A stretch of 64,000 nucleotides of DNA, taken from positions 51,031,638 through 51,095,637 of the forward strand of contig NC_133398.1 in NCBI RefSeq assembly GCF_047511655.1. Direction: 5' to 3'. Shown piece by piece: positions 1 through 10,731 of the stretch. Within the stretch, counting starts at the first letter, position 1, and the number at the start of each line of letters is the position of its first letter. The notes under the pieces were generated by a model. The model saw only the letters and a program-made list of their open reading frames with translations. It was not told where the DNA came from and made no database searches. Source of the stretch: Castor canadensis (Eukaryota > Chordata > Mammalia > Rodentia > Castoridae). Both the position numbers and the translations under genes were made by a program.

Positions 1-1000
1 TAAAGGAAATGCAAATCAAAACCACACTAAGATTCCACCTCACCCCTGTTAGAATAGCCATCATCAAAAACACCAACAACAACCTGTGTTGGTGAGGATG
101 TGGGGAAAAAGGAACCCTTTACACTGCTGGTGGGAATTCAAGCTAGTGCAACCACTCTAGAAAAAAATTTGGAAGCTTCTTAAACATCTAAACATAAATC
201 TGCCATATGATCCTGCAATCCCACTCCTGGGGATATACCCAAAGGAATGCAACTCAGGTTACTCCAGAGGCACCTGCACACCCATGTTTATTGCAGCACT
301 ATTCACAATAGCCAAGTTATGGAAACAGCCAAGATGCCCCACTACTGATGAATGGATTAAGAAAATGTGGTATTTATACACAATGGAATTTTACTCAGCC
401 ACGAAGAAGAATGAAATCTTATCATTCTCAAGTAAATAGATGGAACTGGAGAACATCATCCTGAGCGAGGTTAGCCAGACTCAGAAGACCAAAAATCGTA
501 TGTTCTCCCTCATATGAGATCTTTAGATCTAGGGCAAATACAGCAATGTTGTTGGACTTGGGTCACATGACGAGGGGAGAACATATACGGGAGGTATGGG
601 GATAGGTTGAAAATCCAAAACATAAAAGCACTTGATGTACACACTCCAGAGGAACTAATGCAGAAAGCTTAAAGCAACAGAGGTCAACATGAGAAGGGGA
701 TCAGGAACCAGTGTAAAGATCAGTTAGAGATGAATCAAGCTGGGTTGTAACACATTTGTACATGAAAGCAATGCTAGGAATTTCTCTGTATTGCTATCCT
801 TATCTCAACTAGCAAAAATGCTATGTCTTTCTTATTACTGCTTATTTCAACTCTTCAACAGAAATGGAGAAAAGTGCAGAACAGGTTCTGCCTGGAAGCA
901 AGGGGGGAGGGAAGTAAGGGGTGGGAGCAGGGAGCAGGGGGTGGAAATGACCCAAACAACGTACACACATGTGAATAAATGAATTTAAGAAAAAAGAAAG
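1..1000 (+). mobile_element. L1 retrotransposon, ORF2 3' end plus 3' UTR (cut by window edge)
   Basis: The opening bases match the cysteine-rich C-terminal part of L1 ORF2 seen in the copies at 7.4 kb and 9.7 kb. The order is the same: the 'ctgctggtgggaat' segment, 'ggggatatacccaaaggaatg', 'caatggaattttact', then the ORF2 end near 515. A 3' UTR follows with a G-rich stretch at about 900-945 and an A-rich tail near 985-1000. The frame is broken: 'caagta aatag' in the region around 430 gives a stop where other copies read through, so this is a dead copy. The 5' part lies outside the window. Confidence 0.9.
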
Positions 1001-1334
1001 GGCTGACAAAAGAAGACTGTCACCCTGTAGCTGTGGGGAGGAGGGGTATAGATCCTTCAGTCCTGAAAAATGTAAATGGCAAAATGTCTGTTGCAAATAT
1101 CACAATGTTTAATTTTATTCATAGGTATAAGATTCTACTATAGTAAGACTGAATTCATATTTCTAAACTAAACATAGTTGGCCCCATTCTTGGTTTAGAC
1201 ACTGCCCTGAAGAGTAACATAGAACTTTCCTGTCAGTTTCATCATGAAGGAGCCATGGGTTTTTGGACAGGACAATTCACACTTTTTCCCTTTAGACACA
1301 TCTTTTTCTCCAATTTTACAATTCATTGTCTTAA

Positions 1335-1690
1335 GCCTTTAGGGGCCTACTTAATAATAATAAAAAAATGAGGTGGCTTATAAAACAACAAAAATGTATT
1401 TCTCTTTGTTCTAGAAGCTAAGAAGTGCACAATTAAATCATTGCAGATTCCATTTCTAGTGACAGGCAATTTCCTAATCCTGGATGTCTTTTTATTGTCA
1501 CCTCACATGGTAAGAAAGGGCAAAGGAGCTCTCTCAGGCTTCTTTCATAAGGAAATTAATTCTATTCCTTTGGGCTACACCCTCATCATTTAATCACCTC
1601 CAAGATGCCCCACCTCTTTAATATCATTGCCCTAGGGTTAAGATTTCAAGACCTGAAGGGGAGATCACAAATAGTCAGACCTTAGAAATC
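1335..1690 (+). repeat. Ancient interspersed repeat ('gctgctataacaaa...' type), diverged
   Basis: It has the 'ggcttataaaacaaca...tttctc' opening, a 'cacatggtaagaaaggg' middle and an 'aatcacctccaagatgcccc' end. The same order of blocks recurs at 35.6, 49.5 and 60.3 kb, so it is one dispersed, old mammalian family. I am not sure of the family name (MER or L1M 3'-end type). Confidence 0.55.
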
Positions 1691-2449
1691 ATTTGAAACA
1701 TTAACTCCTCACTTCTCAAAGCTTGTTACCAGTTAAAAGACCTTAGATCTTTTTAAGAAGACTGGAAGGATCCTCAGAAATAAGATTGTAGAACCATAGC
1801 CAACTGAGTTGTATAATGAACATGAAAGGGAACCTGGTGGGCAATAAAGGAAGAATGTCATATTATTTGATTATTGCCTTATAACAATTTACAAAAATCA
1901 GGTCTACAGTTTCTATCTGATGTTTGTTTGCACTTTCTTGAATTGTATTAAGTTGATATTCTAATTAACTCTTATACCTTTTTCAAAAAAATTTTTTTCT
2001 TTCTGTCCTCTTATTTTATATTGGACATAGTCACACCCAAATTATCTACTTGGTCATTAGGTATTTAAAAATAAAACAAGAGTATGATGTTCATATCTAC
2101 AATACAGTACATACTAAGAACTATAGTCTCATGATACTTTTTCAGTTCAGTTTATGGACATAGTCGGTACTTCCAACTCACACTGCAGTCTCAGATAAAA
2201 TAAACGGATGGAGTGTCTTTGAAATAATGTGAATAGGAAGAAGGATATAGATGCATGCAAATATTTGGAATATGTGAAATCATACTTTCTGTCTATTTCT
2301 ATAGGAAAAGCTGTATAACCATGGTAATGAGGACTGTAAGCCATATGGCTACTGCCTATGTTGTCAAAAATGGTATAAGTCAATCTAGAACTATTCTAAA
2401 AGTTTGACTTAATAAACCCAGAATAGTCAAATTAAAAACTAAGTTACAG
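1691..2449. other. Unassigned AT-rich non-coding DNA
   Basis: I see no gene and no recognisable repeat here. The open frames are short and show no protein similarity I can name. Confidence 0.5.
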
Positions 2450-2537
2450 GACTGGAAGTATGGCTCAGGTAGTAGAACACTTGCCTTGCAAGCAAGTGCA
2501 GGCCCTGAGTTCAAACCCTGAGCAAGTACAGACCCTG
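2450..2537 (+). repeat. tRNA-derived (ID-type) SINE
   Basis: It contains 'tggctcaggtagtagaacac', 'cttgcaagcaagtgcaggcc' and 'gagttcaaaccctga', the A-box and B-box module shared by many elements in this window. It lacks the 7SL-like head. Its 3' end runs directly into a long perfect inverted repeat. Confidence 0.75.
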
Positions 2538-2591
2538 ACTTAGTTGGTTTTGTTTGTTCAACAAAATGAACAAACAAAACCAACTAAGTCA
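2536..2591. repeat. 25-bp perfect inverted repeat (hairpin)
   Basis: Bases 2536-2560 are the exact reverse complement of 2567-2591, with a 6-base spacer (acaaaa). No mismatch is present, so it could form a cruciform or an RNA stem of 25 pairs. It abuts the 3' end of the SINE at 2450. Confidence 0.9.
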
Positions 2592-2805
2592 CATCAACAA
2601 GAAATGTTCTGAGGATGAAGGAGTTTACCTAGTTCTCACCTTTTCTGAGGCCCAATTTACTTTCATCTTTATTTAGATGCAATGAGGTATCATGGTGCTC
2701 TTGCAATAATTACTTTGTAACCCAGGTGAGGCAGATTGTTAGATTTCCGAAAAATCATGTGCATGTTCTGTCTTAGAATGGAAACAATTTGGGTTTAACA
2801 GGTGC

Positions 2806-2940
2806 TCCTGTGTGTAGAAGGCCCTACACACAGGACATTTACTATTAAATAGTAATGACACTATTTAATAGTAATAAATAGTATGATTAATAGTAATGAC
2901 TATTAATAGTAATGACAGTTACTATTGTTGATTGTTTGGA
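2806..2940. repeat. Cluster of short inverted repeats, AT-rich
   Basis: A 12-bp perfect inverted repeat (2806-2817 with 2824-2835, arm TCCTGTGTGTAG) is followed by several near-palindromic copies of 'actatttaatagt' and 'aatagtaatgac' up to about 2940. The second part looks like a degenerate AT-rich tandem array. Confidence 0.75.
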
Positions 2941-3084
2941 TCCCAGGCTTTGATGGTCAAATATCCTAGTGTTCAACATGGCTATTGACCCAATTGAAAA
3001 GTATGCTTCTTGAAGTTACAAAGTTTGCTATGTTTCCCAAAATAGATTCACGTTGGAGTTAGCTTATAACTTTTTAGTTCCTTC

Positions 3085-3400
3085 CATTATTGCCTTCATG
3101 TGTGTCTGGTTGTTTTTGTTTTGTGTGTGTATGTATAGAATCCAGTTTCCTTCACATTTCCATTTGTGTATCTTTTACACATTTTCATCATGGTTACCAG
3201 GAAGATTATAATTAATATCTTAAAGTTATAAAAATCTAGTATGAATAGATATCAAGTTAGCTTCAATAGCATACAAAACTTTGACTCCTACAAAGCTCTA
3301 TACCCTTCCTTCTGTTGTTATCATCAAAGTTCATATTTAAACATTGCATGCCATTTAACATAGATGTATAATTATTGTTTCATACATTTGACTTTTAAAT
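3085..3400 (-). mobile_element. Ancient L1 (L1M-type) fragment
   Basis: The segment has 'atggttaccaggaagattat', 'cttaaagttataa' and 'tcttctgttgttat'-like blocks. It resembles the 34.2-34.5 kb part of the larger antisense L1 in this window. It is highly diverged, with no open frame. Confidence 0.5.
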
Positions 3401-3509
3401 CATATAGGAAATGAAAAGGGGCATAGTAACACTAGCATTTGTATTTGTATTCACTTTTGTTAGAGTTTTTAATTTCTTCTTATGCCTTCAAGTTACCCTC
3501 TTGTGTCCT

Positions 3510-3897
3510 TTTACTCATAAGGCTGAAGCTAAAGGATCACAAGTTCAAAATCAGCCATACAGTGAGACTCCGTCTCAAAAAAAATGAAAAATAAGCCTAG
3601 CTTGGTGGTTCACATCTGTAATGCTAGCTACTTGGAAGGCAGAAATTGAGAGAATCATGGTTTAAGGGAAGCCTGAACAAAAGGTTCATGAGACTCAATC
3701 TCAACCAATAATTTTTAGCTGGGCCTGGTGGGGTATGCCTGTCATCAGAACTATGTGGGAAATTTAAATAGGATGATCACGGTCCAAGCTGGACTGGGCA
3801 TAAATGTGACAACTTTTCCAAAACACAACTAAAGCATAAAGGGCTAGGGGTGTGGCTCAAGTGGTAGAGCTCCTGCCTAGCAAGCCTGTAATCCTGA
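3510..3897 (+). repeat. Composite SINE (7SL-like head plus tRNA-like tail)
   Basis: A partial head at 3510-3590 ends in 'gtgagactccgtctc' plus A-rich sequence. A full composite element from about 3594 has 'ggtggttcacatctgtaatgc', a second head-like unit, and the tRNA-like tail 'gtggctcaagtggtagagct' near 3852. The layout matches the SINEs at 13.5 and 47.6 kb. Confidence 0.8.
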
Positions 3898-3960
3898 GGA
3901 GGAAGGAAGGAAGGAGGGAGGGAGGGAGGGAGGGAGGGAGGGAAGGAAGGAAGAAGAGAA
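3897..3960. repeat. (GGAA/GGGA)n microsatellite
   Basis: This is a purine-only run of ggaa and ggga units at the 3' end of the preceding SINE. It probably grew from the SINE's A-rich tail. Confidence 0.95.
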
Positions 3961-4489
3961 AGAAATACACGGGAGTGCCTGAAGAGTATTGGTCAGAAAC
4001 ATTTATAGGGCAGCATTTTAATGTAGTGGCTACCTGGGGTGATTTGTAACAGCTGCAACAATGATCAACTTAGAAACTTAAAAGGAAAAGTTAAGAAACA
4101 AAATGTCCATAGGGGTTTGAAAAACCCTGGCATACTTCTGGGAATAAGAAAGGGCTTGTGCATATTTCATACTGTATACATGCTCAGGAAATACCCAAGA
4201 AGACACTAATCTCTCACATCTGGTTGACCTTTATTTTGTCACCAACAGGAAGTAAATGCTTAAGCAGACTGTGGCCTGAGTATTGAGGCCATGCTCCAAC
4301 ATGCACATAGACCTCCTTGGCAAAAACTGAAAGAGTATTGGTTCCAGACCTTAAGAAAATCTCTATTCACTCCTTAGTTGGCCACTAAGGTAACTGATTA
4401 AAGACTTTAGGGAGTATGTATGGCAAACAATAGATATCTTACAAAAAATCATAATAAACAACAAAAATCTACCAGAAACTCTTTGAGGG
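3961..4489. other. Unassigned non-coding DNA
   Basis: I recognise no gene or repeat in this stretch. Confidence 0.5.
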
Positions 4490-4907
4490 GGGTGAGGTGA
4501 CTGATTTTCCAGAGTTGCCATATTATATTATTAAAATCTCAAGTTTTGAAATGTAAAGAAATAAGAAGTATGACTCACACACAGAAAACAAAAAAATGAC
4601 AAATAAAAACTGTTTCTATAGAAGCCTGGATGTTGAATCTACTAGATAAAAATTTAAGTCTACTGTCATAAATAAAAATAACTAAAAGAAACAATTTCCA
4701 AACAACTAAAAGAATGTATGAAAATAATGTTTGATCATATAATGAATACTAATGGAGGAGCTTAAAAATTACAATTATTGAAAAAAATCACTTGAGGTTT
4801 GAGGGGTCCAACTGCAGATTTGATCAGGCAAAAAAAATCAGTAAATTTTATATAATTCATTTAAATTTATCCTGTTGAATTGTAGAAATTTTTAAAAAAT
4901 GAATGAA

Positions 4908-5112
4908 ACTGGGCACAGGTGGCTCATGCTTGTAATCCTAGCTACTTGGGGAGCTGAGATCAGGAGGATTGCAGTTCAAGACCAGCCCGGGCAAATAATT
5001 CATGAGATAGAGATCTCTAAAAAACTAACCATAACACAATGGACTAGATATATGGCTCAAGTGCCTCCTTTGCAATCATGAAGCAAATTTCAAACCCTAG
5101 TGCTACAAGAAA
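4908..5112 (+). repeat. Composite SINE
   Basis: It starts with 'gggcacaggtggctcatgct' and continues through 'cctagctacttggggagctg' and 'agaccagcccgggcaaataa'. A weak tRNA-like tail follows ('atggctcaagtgcctccttt'), then an A-rich end. Confidence 0.85.
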
Positions 5113-5220
5113 ACAAATGATGAAAAATAAGCAGAGTCAAAAAGACCCATGGGCATCATCAGGCATAAAAGAATCTAAGAAGGAATACTGAGATAAAAAG
5201 GAGAAGCAAGGGTAATTGAG

Positions 5221-5423
5221 GGCTGGGCGGTGGTGGCTAATGCCTATAATTCTAGCTACTCAGAAGGCAGAGATCAGGAGTATCACTGTTTGAAGCCAGC
5301 CTGGGCAAATGGTTCCATGAGATCCTGTCTTAGAAAAACCCTTCCACAAAAAATTGGGCTGGTGGAGTGGCTCAAGGTAAAGGTCCAGAGTTCAAGCCCC
5401 AGTACCATACACATACAAAAGAA
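5221..5423 (+). repeat. Composite SINE with 8-bp target-site duplication
   Basis: The 7SL-like head (5221-5340) joins a shortened tRNA-like tail ('ggtggagtggctcaaggtaa'...'gttcaagccccagtacc'). The direct repeat 'taattgag' at 5213-5220 and 5424-5431 flanks it. Confidence 0.85.
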
Positions 5424-5689
5424 TAATTGAGAAAATAATAGCCAAAAACTTCCTAAATTTGATTAACTGAAATATTATACCACAGACACAGGGTAATCAA
5501 ACTGTTGAGAGGCAATGAGATAATCTTGAAAACAGAAGAGATGTGACTGTTTACATACAAGGGAAACTCTAAGATTTATAGCAGATTTCTCACAAGAAAA
5601 CAGAGTCCTGAAGGCAGTGAGATGATAATAAAAATGCTGAAAAAATCAGCCAAGAATTCTGTCTTCTAAAACCATTCTTCAAAAATGAA

Positions 5690-5745
5690 GGAGCCAGGTA
5701 CTGGTAGTTATGCCTATAATCCTAGCTACTCAGGAGGCTACTCAA
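5690..5745 (+). repeat. Truncated SINE head
   Basis: Only the first part of the 7SL-like unit is present ('atgcctataatcctagctac' then 'tcaggagg'). Confidence 0.65.
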
Positions 5746-5808
5746 TGTTTAAGCATTGAGGGAGCTTAAATAAATAAAATAAGGGTCAAATAAAGATTGG
5801 TCTTTCCA

Positions 5809-8368
5809 GATCATTCACCACAACCAAGTCGGCTTCATCCCAGGGATGCAGTGGTGGTTCAACATATGCAAATCTATAAATGTAATATAGCACATCAATA
5901 GAAGCAAAGACAAAAGTCACTTGATCATCTCCTTCAACAAGATCCAACACCACTTCATGATAAAAGCTCTAAGGAAACTGGTAGGAGTAGAAGGAATGTA
6001 CCTCAACATTGTAAAGGATATATATGACAAACCTACAGCCAACATCATACTTAATGGAGAAAAACTGAAATCATTTCCCCTAAAATCAGGAACAAGACAA
6101 GGGTGCCCATTATCCCCACTCCTATTCAACATAGTCCTGGAATTCCTAGCCAGAGCAATTAGGCAAGAAGAAGAAATAACAGGAATACAAATAGGTAAAG
6201 AAACTGTCAAAATATCCCTATTTGTAGACTACATGATCCTATATCTTAAAGACCCAGAAAACTCTACCCCAAAACTCCTAGGCACCATTAACAGGTATAG
6301 CAAGGTGGCAGGATACAAAATCAACTTACAAAAATCATTAGCTTTTCTATACAGAAACAACAAACAAATTGAGAAAGAATATATGGAAACAATTCCATTT
6401 ACAATGCCCTCAAGAAAAATCAAATACCTCAGAGTAAACTTAACAAAGGATTGAATGACCTCTACAAGGAGAACTACAAAGAGATTGAGGAAGACTACAG
6501 AAGGTGGAGAGATCTCCCATGCTCATGGATTGATAGAATCAACATAGTAAAAATGGCTATACTACCAAAAGCAATCTACATGTTTAAGGCAATTCCCATC
6601 AAAATCCCAATGACATTCATCACAGAGATTGAAAAATCTACCCTAAAGTTCATTTGGAAACATAAGAGACCGTGAATAGCCAAGGCAATACTTAGCAAAA
6701 AGAGTAATGCTGGAGGTATCACAATACCCGACTTCAAACTATATTACAAAGCAATATCAATAAAAACAGCATGGTACTGGTACAAAAACAGACATGAAGA
6801 CCAGTGGAACAGAATAGAGGACCTGGATATGAATCCACACAGCTATGTCCACCTTATTTTTGACAAAAGTGCCAAAACCATACAATGGCGAAAAGACAGC
6901 CTCTTCAACAAAAGTTGCTGGGAAAAGTGGTTAGCTGCCTGCAGAAAACTGAAACTAGATCCATGTTTATTGCCCTGTATTTGTGTCAACTCAAAATGGA
7001 TCAAGGACTTTAATATCAGTTAGTACAGGTAAGAGCAGGAAACACTCTGGAAGTAATTGGTATAGGTAAGGACTTCCTCAATAGAACCCCAGTAGCTCAG
7101 AAACTAAGAGAAAGGATGGACAAATGGACTACATGAAATTAAAAAGCTTCTATATCACAAAAGAAATGGTCTCTATACTGAAGAAACCACCCTCATAGTG
7201 GGAGAAAATAGTTGCCAGCTATACATCAGACAAAGGACTGATAACCAGAATACACAGGGAACTCAAAAAGCTAAACTCTCCCAAAATCAATGAACCAATA
7301 AAGAAATGGGCAACTGAACTCAACAGAACTTTTTCAGAAGAAGAAATTCAAATGGCCAAAAAACACATGAAAAACTCTTCACCATCTCTGGCCATAAAGG
7401 AAATGCCAAGCAAAACCACACTAAGATTCCACCTCACCCCTGGTAGAATAGCTGTAATAAAAAACACCATTAACAACAAATGTTGGCAAGGATGTGGGGG
7501 AAAAGGAACCCTCATATTCTGCTGGTGGGAATGCAAGCTAGTGCAACCATTCTGGAAAACAATATGGAGGCTTCTTAAAAATCTAAACATAGACCTTCCA
7601 TGTGATCCTGCAATCCCATTCCTGGGGATATACCCAAAGGAATGCAACACAGGTTACTCCAAAGGCACCTGCACACCCATATTTATTGCAGTGCTATTCA
7701 CAATAGCCAGTTATGGAAACAACCAAGATGCCTCACTAGTGATGAATGGATTAAGAAAATCTGCCATTTATACACAATGGAATTTTATTTAGCCATGAAG
7801 AAGAATGAAACCTTATCATTCACAAATAAATGGATGGAACTGGATAACATCATCTTAAGCAAAGTTAGCCAGGCTCAGAAAACCAAATATCGTATGTTCT
7901 CCCTCATATGCAGACTTTAGCTAAGTCTAAAACAAATACAGTAATATTATTAGACTTGGGTCACACACTACAGGGAGAACACATACAAGAGGAATAGGGA
8001 AAGGTCGGAAACCCAAAACTTGAAAGTGTTTGATGTCCCCACTGCAGAGGAGCTAATACAGTAACCTTGAAATCACAGAGGTCAATATGGGAAGGTGACC
8101 AGGAAGTAGTGAAGAGGTTAGATAGAGATGAATCAATTTGGGTTGTAATACACTTGGGCATGGAAGCAATGCTAGGAATCTCTCTGTGTAGCTATCCTTA
8201 TCTCAACTAGCAAAAACGCTATGTCTTTCTTATTATTGCTTATATCCACTCTTCAACAAAATTGGAGAAAAGGGCAGAACAGGTTCTGCCTGGAATTAAG
8301 TGGTGGGGGGAGAGGGGAGGCAGTGGGGAGAAATGGCCCAAACAATGTATGCACATATAAAAACAGAA
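5809..8368 (+). mobile_element. 5'-truncated L1, ORF2 reverse transcriptase to 3' UTR, inactive
   Basis: The translated segments follow L1 ORF2: the RT region (frame at 5921-6454 with '[18 protein letters not shown]'), the thumb and following part (6451-6675), the 6829-7023 segment, and the cysteine-rich C-terminus (7352-7790, 'CWQGCGGKG'...'CWWECKLVQPFWK'). The frame is broken several times. The RT catalytic motif, normally FADD in this family, reads FVDY near 6222-6233, which removes a metal-binding Asp. The 3' UTR ends in a G-rich block (8300-8335) and an A-rich tail. A diverged 17-bp direct repeat (5792-5808 and 8369-8385, 15 of 17 matching) marks the insertion. ORF1, the endonuclease and the 5' UTR are absent. 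Confidence 0.9.
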
Positions 8369-8385
8369 AAAGATGGGTATTTCCA

Positions 8386-9010
8386 CTAGAATCTTCCAAA
8401 GGCAGATAATAACAGCTTAAGTAATGATAACCTTTAGGAATGAAATTTTGAAGTGCACTACTCTCATTTGTTTTCCTCTGGTAGCAAAAATGTAGGATGT
8501 TATCTTTTAAGGCCATAGCTGAGCTTGAAAATGTATGATGGAACATATTGCAGCATATTAAAAGTTAAAACACCACAGACATTGCTGTACTTACAGAGCG
8601 TTCCAGTGGCACAATCAGTTCACAGTACTTATACATTGCTATACATACAGATTCAACTATTTTCTCAAGTAAATGCTCCTGGGAAGAAAACTATAATTAA
8701 TTTCAGCTGGAAAAAGTTCACTCTGATAAACTTTGCCAGTTTTTGTCTCTACTTTTGTGAATGGAAAAAAATTGTCAAGGTTTATTCTGCTCCTCTTGCT
8801 GATGGCACCCCTCCTCACTCACTTTTGTGACAAGTGTCTGAGGAAACTATCAAAGGCAAAATTGGGCCCTCCTGACCATAAATTTGGACCTGATGCTTGA
8901 CAACTCTGTGAATCAATTTTTGGTTTCTTACAAAATACTAAAACACAACCATTTTGTTCTAATTAGATTTCTATGTGATTATTTTCTTTTTGCATCATTT
9001 AATTAAAATT
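8386..9010. other. Unassigned non-coding DNA between two L1 insertions
   Basis: I recognise no gene or repeat. The frame at 8525-8830 (101 codons) has no recognisable similarity or motif and I treat it as chance. Confidence 0.5.
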
Positions 9011-9025
9011 AAAAATAACAAGATT
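9011..9025. repeat. L1 target-site duplication, left copy
   Basis: The 15-base direct repeat is identical to 10717-10731. A few of its A bases may belong to the poly(A) tail on the right side. Confidence 0.9.
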
Positions 9026-10716
9026 AACAATAAAAACAGCATGGTACTGGCACAAAAACAGACATGAAGACCAGTGGAACAGAATAGAGGATCCAGATAT
9101 GAAGCCACACAACTATGAGCAACTTATCTTTGACAAAGGAGCTAAAAATATACGATGGAGAAATAGCAGCCTCTTCAACAAAAACTGCTGGGAAAACTGG
9201 TTAGCAGTCTGCAAAAAACTGAAACTAGATCCATGTATATCACCCTATACCAAGATTAACTCAAAATGGATCAAGGATCTTAATATCAGACCCCAAACTC
9301 TTAAGTTGATACAAGAAAGAGTAGGAAATACTCTGGAGTTAGTAGGTATAGGTAAAAACTTTCTCAATGAAACCCCAGCAGCACAGCAACTAAGAGATAG
9401 CATAGATAAATGGGACCTCATAAAACTAAAAAGCTTCTGTTCATCAAAAGAAATGGTCTCTAAACTGAAGAGAACACCCACAGAGTGGGAGAAAATATTT
9501 GCCAATTATACATCAGACAAAGGACTGATAACCAGAATATACAGGGAACTTAAAAAACTAAATTCTCCCAAAACTAATGAACCAATAAAGAAATGGGCAT
9601 GTGAACTAAACAGAACTTTCTCAAAAGAAGAAATTCAAATGGCCAGAAAACACATGAAAAAATGCTCACCATCTCTAGCAATAAAGGAAATGCAAATTAA
9701 AACCACACTAAGATTCCACCTCACCCCTGTTAGAATAGCCATCATCAGCAACACCACCAACAACAGGTGTTGGCGAGGATGTGGGGAAAAAGGAACCCTT
9801 TTACACTGTTGGTGGGAATGTAGACTAGTACAACCACTCTGGAAAAAAATTTGGAGGCTACTTAAAAAGATGGACATCGATCTACCATTTGATCCAGCAA
9901 TACCACTCTTGGGGATATACCCAAAAGACTGTTACTCCAGAGGCACCTGCACATCCATGTTTATTGCGGCACTATTCACAATAGCCAAGTTATGGAAACA
10001 GCCAAGATGTCCCACCACTGACGAATGGATTAAGAAAATGTGGTATCTATACACAATGGAATTTTATGCAGCCATGAAGAAGAACGAAATGTTATCATTC
10101 GCTGGTAAATGGATGGAATTGGAGAACATCATTCTGAGTGAGGTTAGCCTGGCTCAAAAGACCAAAAATCGTATGTTCTCCCTCATATGTGGACATTAGA
10201 TCAAGGGCAAACACAACAAGGGGATTGGACTATGAGCACATGATAAAAGCGAGAGCACACAAGGGAGGGGTGAGGATAGGTAAGACACCTAAAAAACTAG
10301 CTAGCATTTGTTGCCCTTAACGCAGAGAAACTAAAGCAGATACCTTAAAGCAACTGAGGCCAATAGGAAAAGGGGACCAGGAACTAGAGAAAAGGTTAGA
10401 TCAAAAAGAATTAACCTAGAAGGTAACACCCACACACAGGAAATCAATGTGAGTCAATGCCCTGTATAGCTATCCTTATCTCAACCAGCAAAACCCCTTG
10501 TTCCTTCCTATTATTGCTTATACTCTCTCTACAACAAAATTAGAGATAAGGGCAAAATAGTTTCTGCTGGGTATTGAGGGGGGGAGCGGGAGGGGGTGGA
10601 GTGGGTGGTAAGGGAGGGGGTGGGGACAGGGGGGAGAAATGAACCAAGCCTTGTATGCACATATGAATAATAAAAGAAAAACGAAAAAAAAAATAAAAAA
10701 AAAAAAAAAAAAAAAA
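9026..10716 (+). mobile_element. Young 5'-truncated L1 with intact ORF2 C-terminus and 15-bp target-site duplication
   Basis: An open frame of 366 codons (9099-10199) covers the C-terminal third of L1 ORF2. It includes the cysteine-rich motif 'CWRGCGEKG'...'LHCWWEC' and the final 'FSLICGH'. ORF2 is normally about 1,270 residues with endonuclease and reverse transcriptase; neither is present here, so the piece cannot retrotranspose. Two residues present in sister copies ('KDCDTGYSRG') are missing ('KDCYSRG'), an in-frame 6-base loss. The 3' UTR has a G-rich tract at 10577-10640, then 'aataataaaag' and a long poly(A) near 10684-10720. The direct repeat 'aaaaataacaagatt' at 9011-9025 and 10717-10731 is exact. 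An uninterrupted frame, long tail and perfect repeat suggest recent insertion. Confidence 0.95.
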
Positions 10717-10731
10717 AAAAATAACAAGATT

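Larger units (their letters stand above)
4490..5780 (+). mobile_element. Ancient L1 (L1M-type) ORF1/inter-ORF remnant, interrupted by SINEs
   Basis: Blocks such as 'gaagcctggatgttgaatct', 'gcagatttctcacaagaaaa' and 'agaattctgtcttctaaaac...cttcaaaaatgaagg' resemble old mammalian L1 sequence around ORF1 and the inter-ORF spacer. Similar blocks occur at 29.8-29.95 kb. Three SINE insertions split it. No reading frame survives. Confidence 0.5.
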
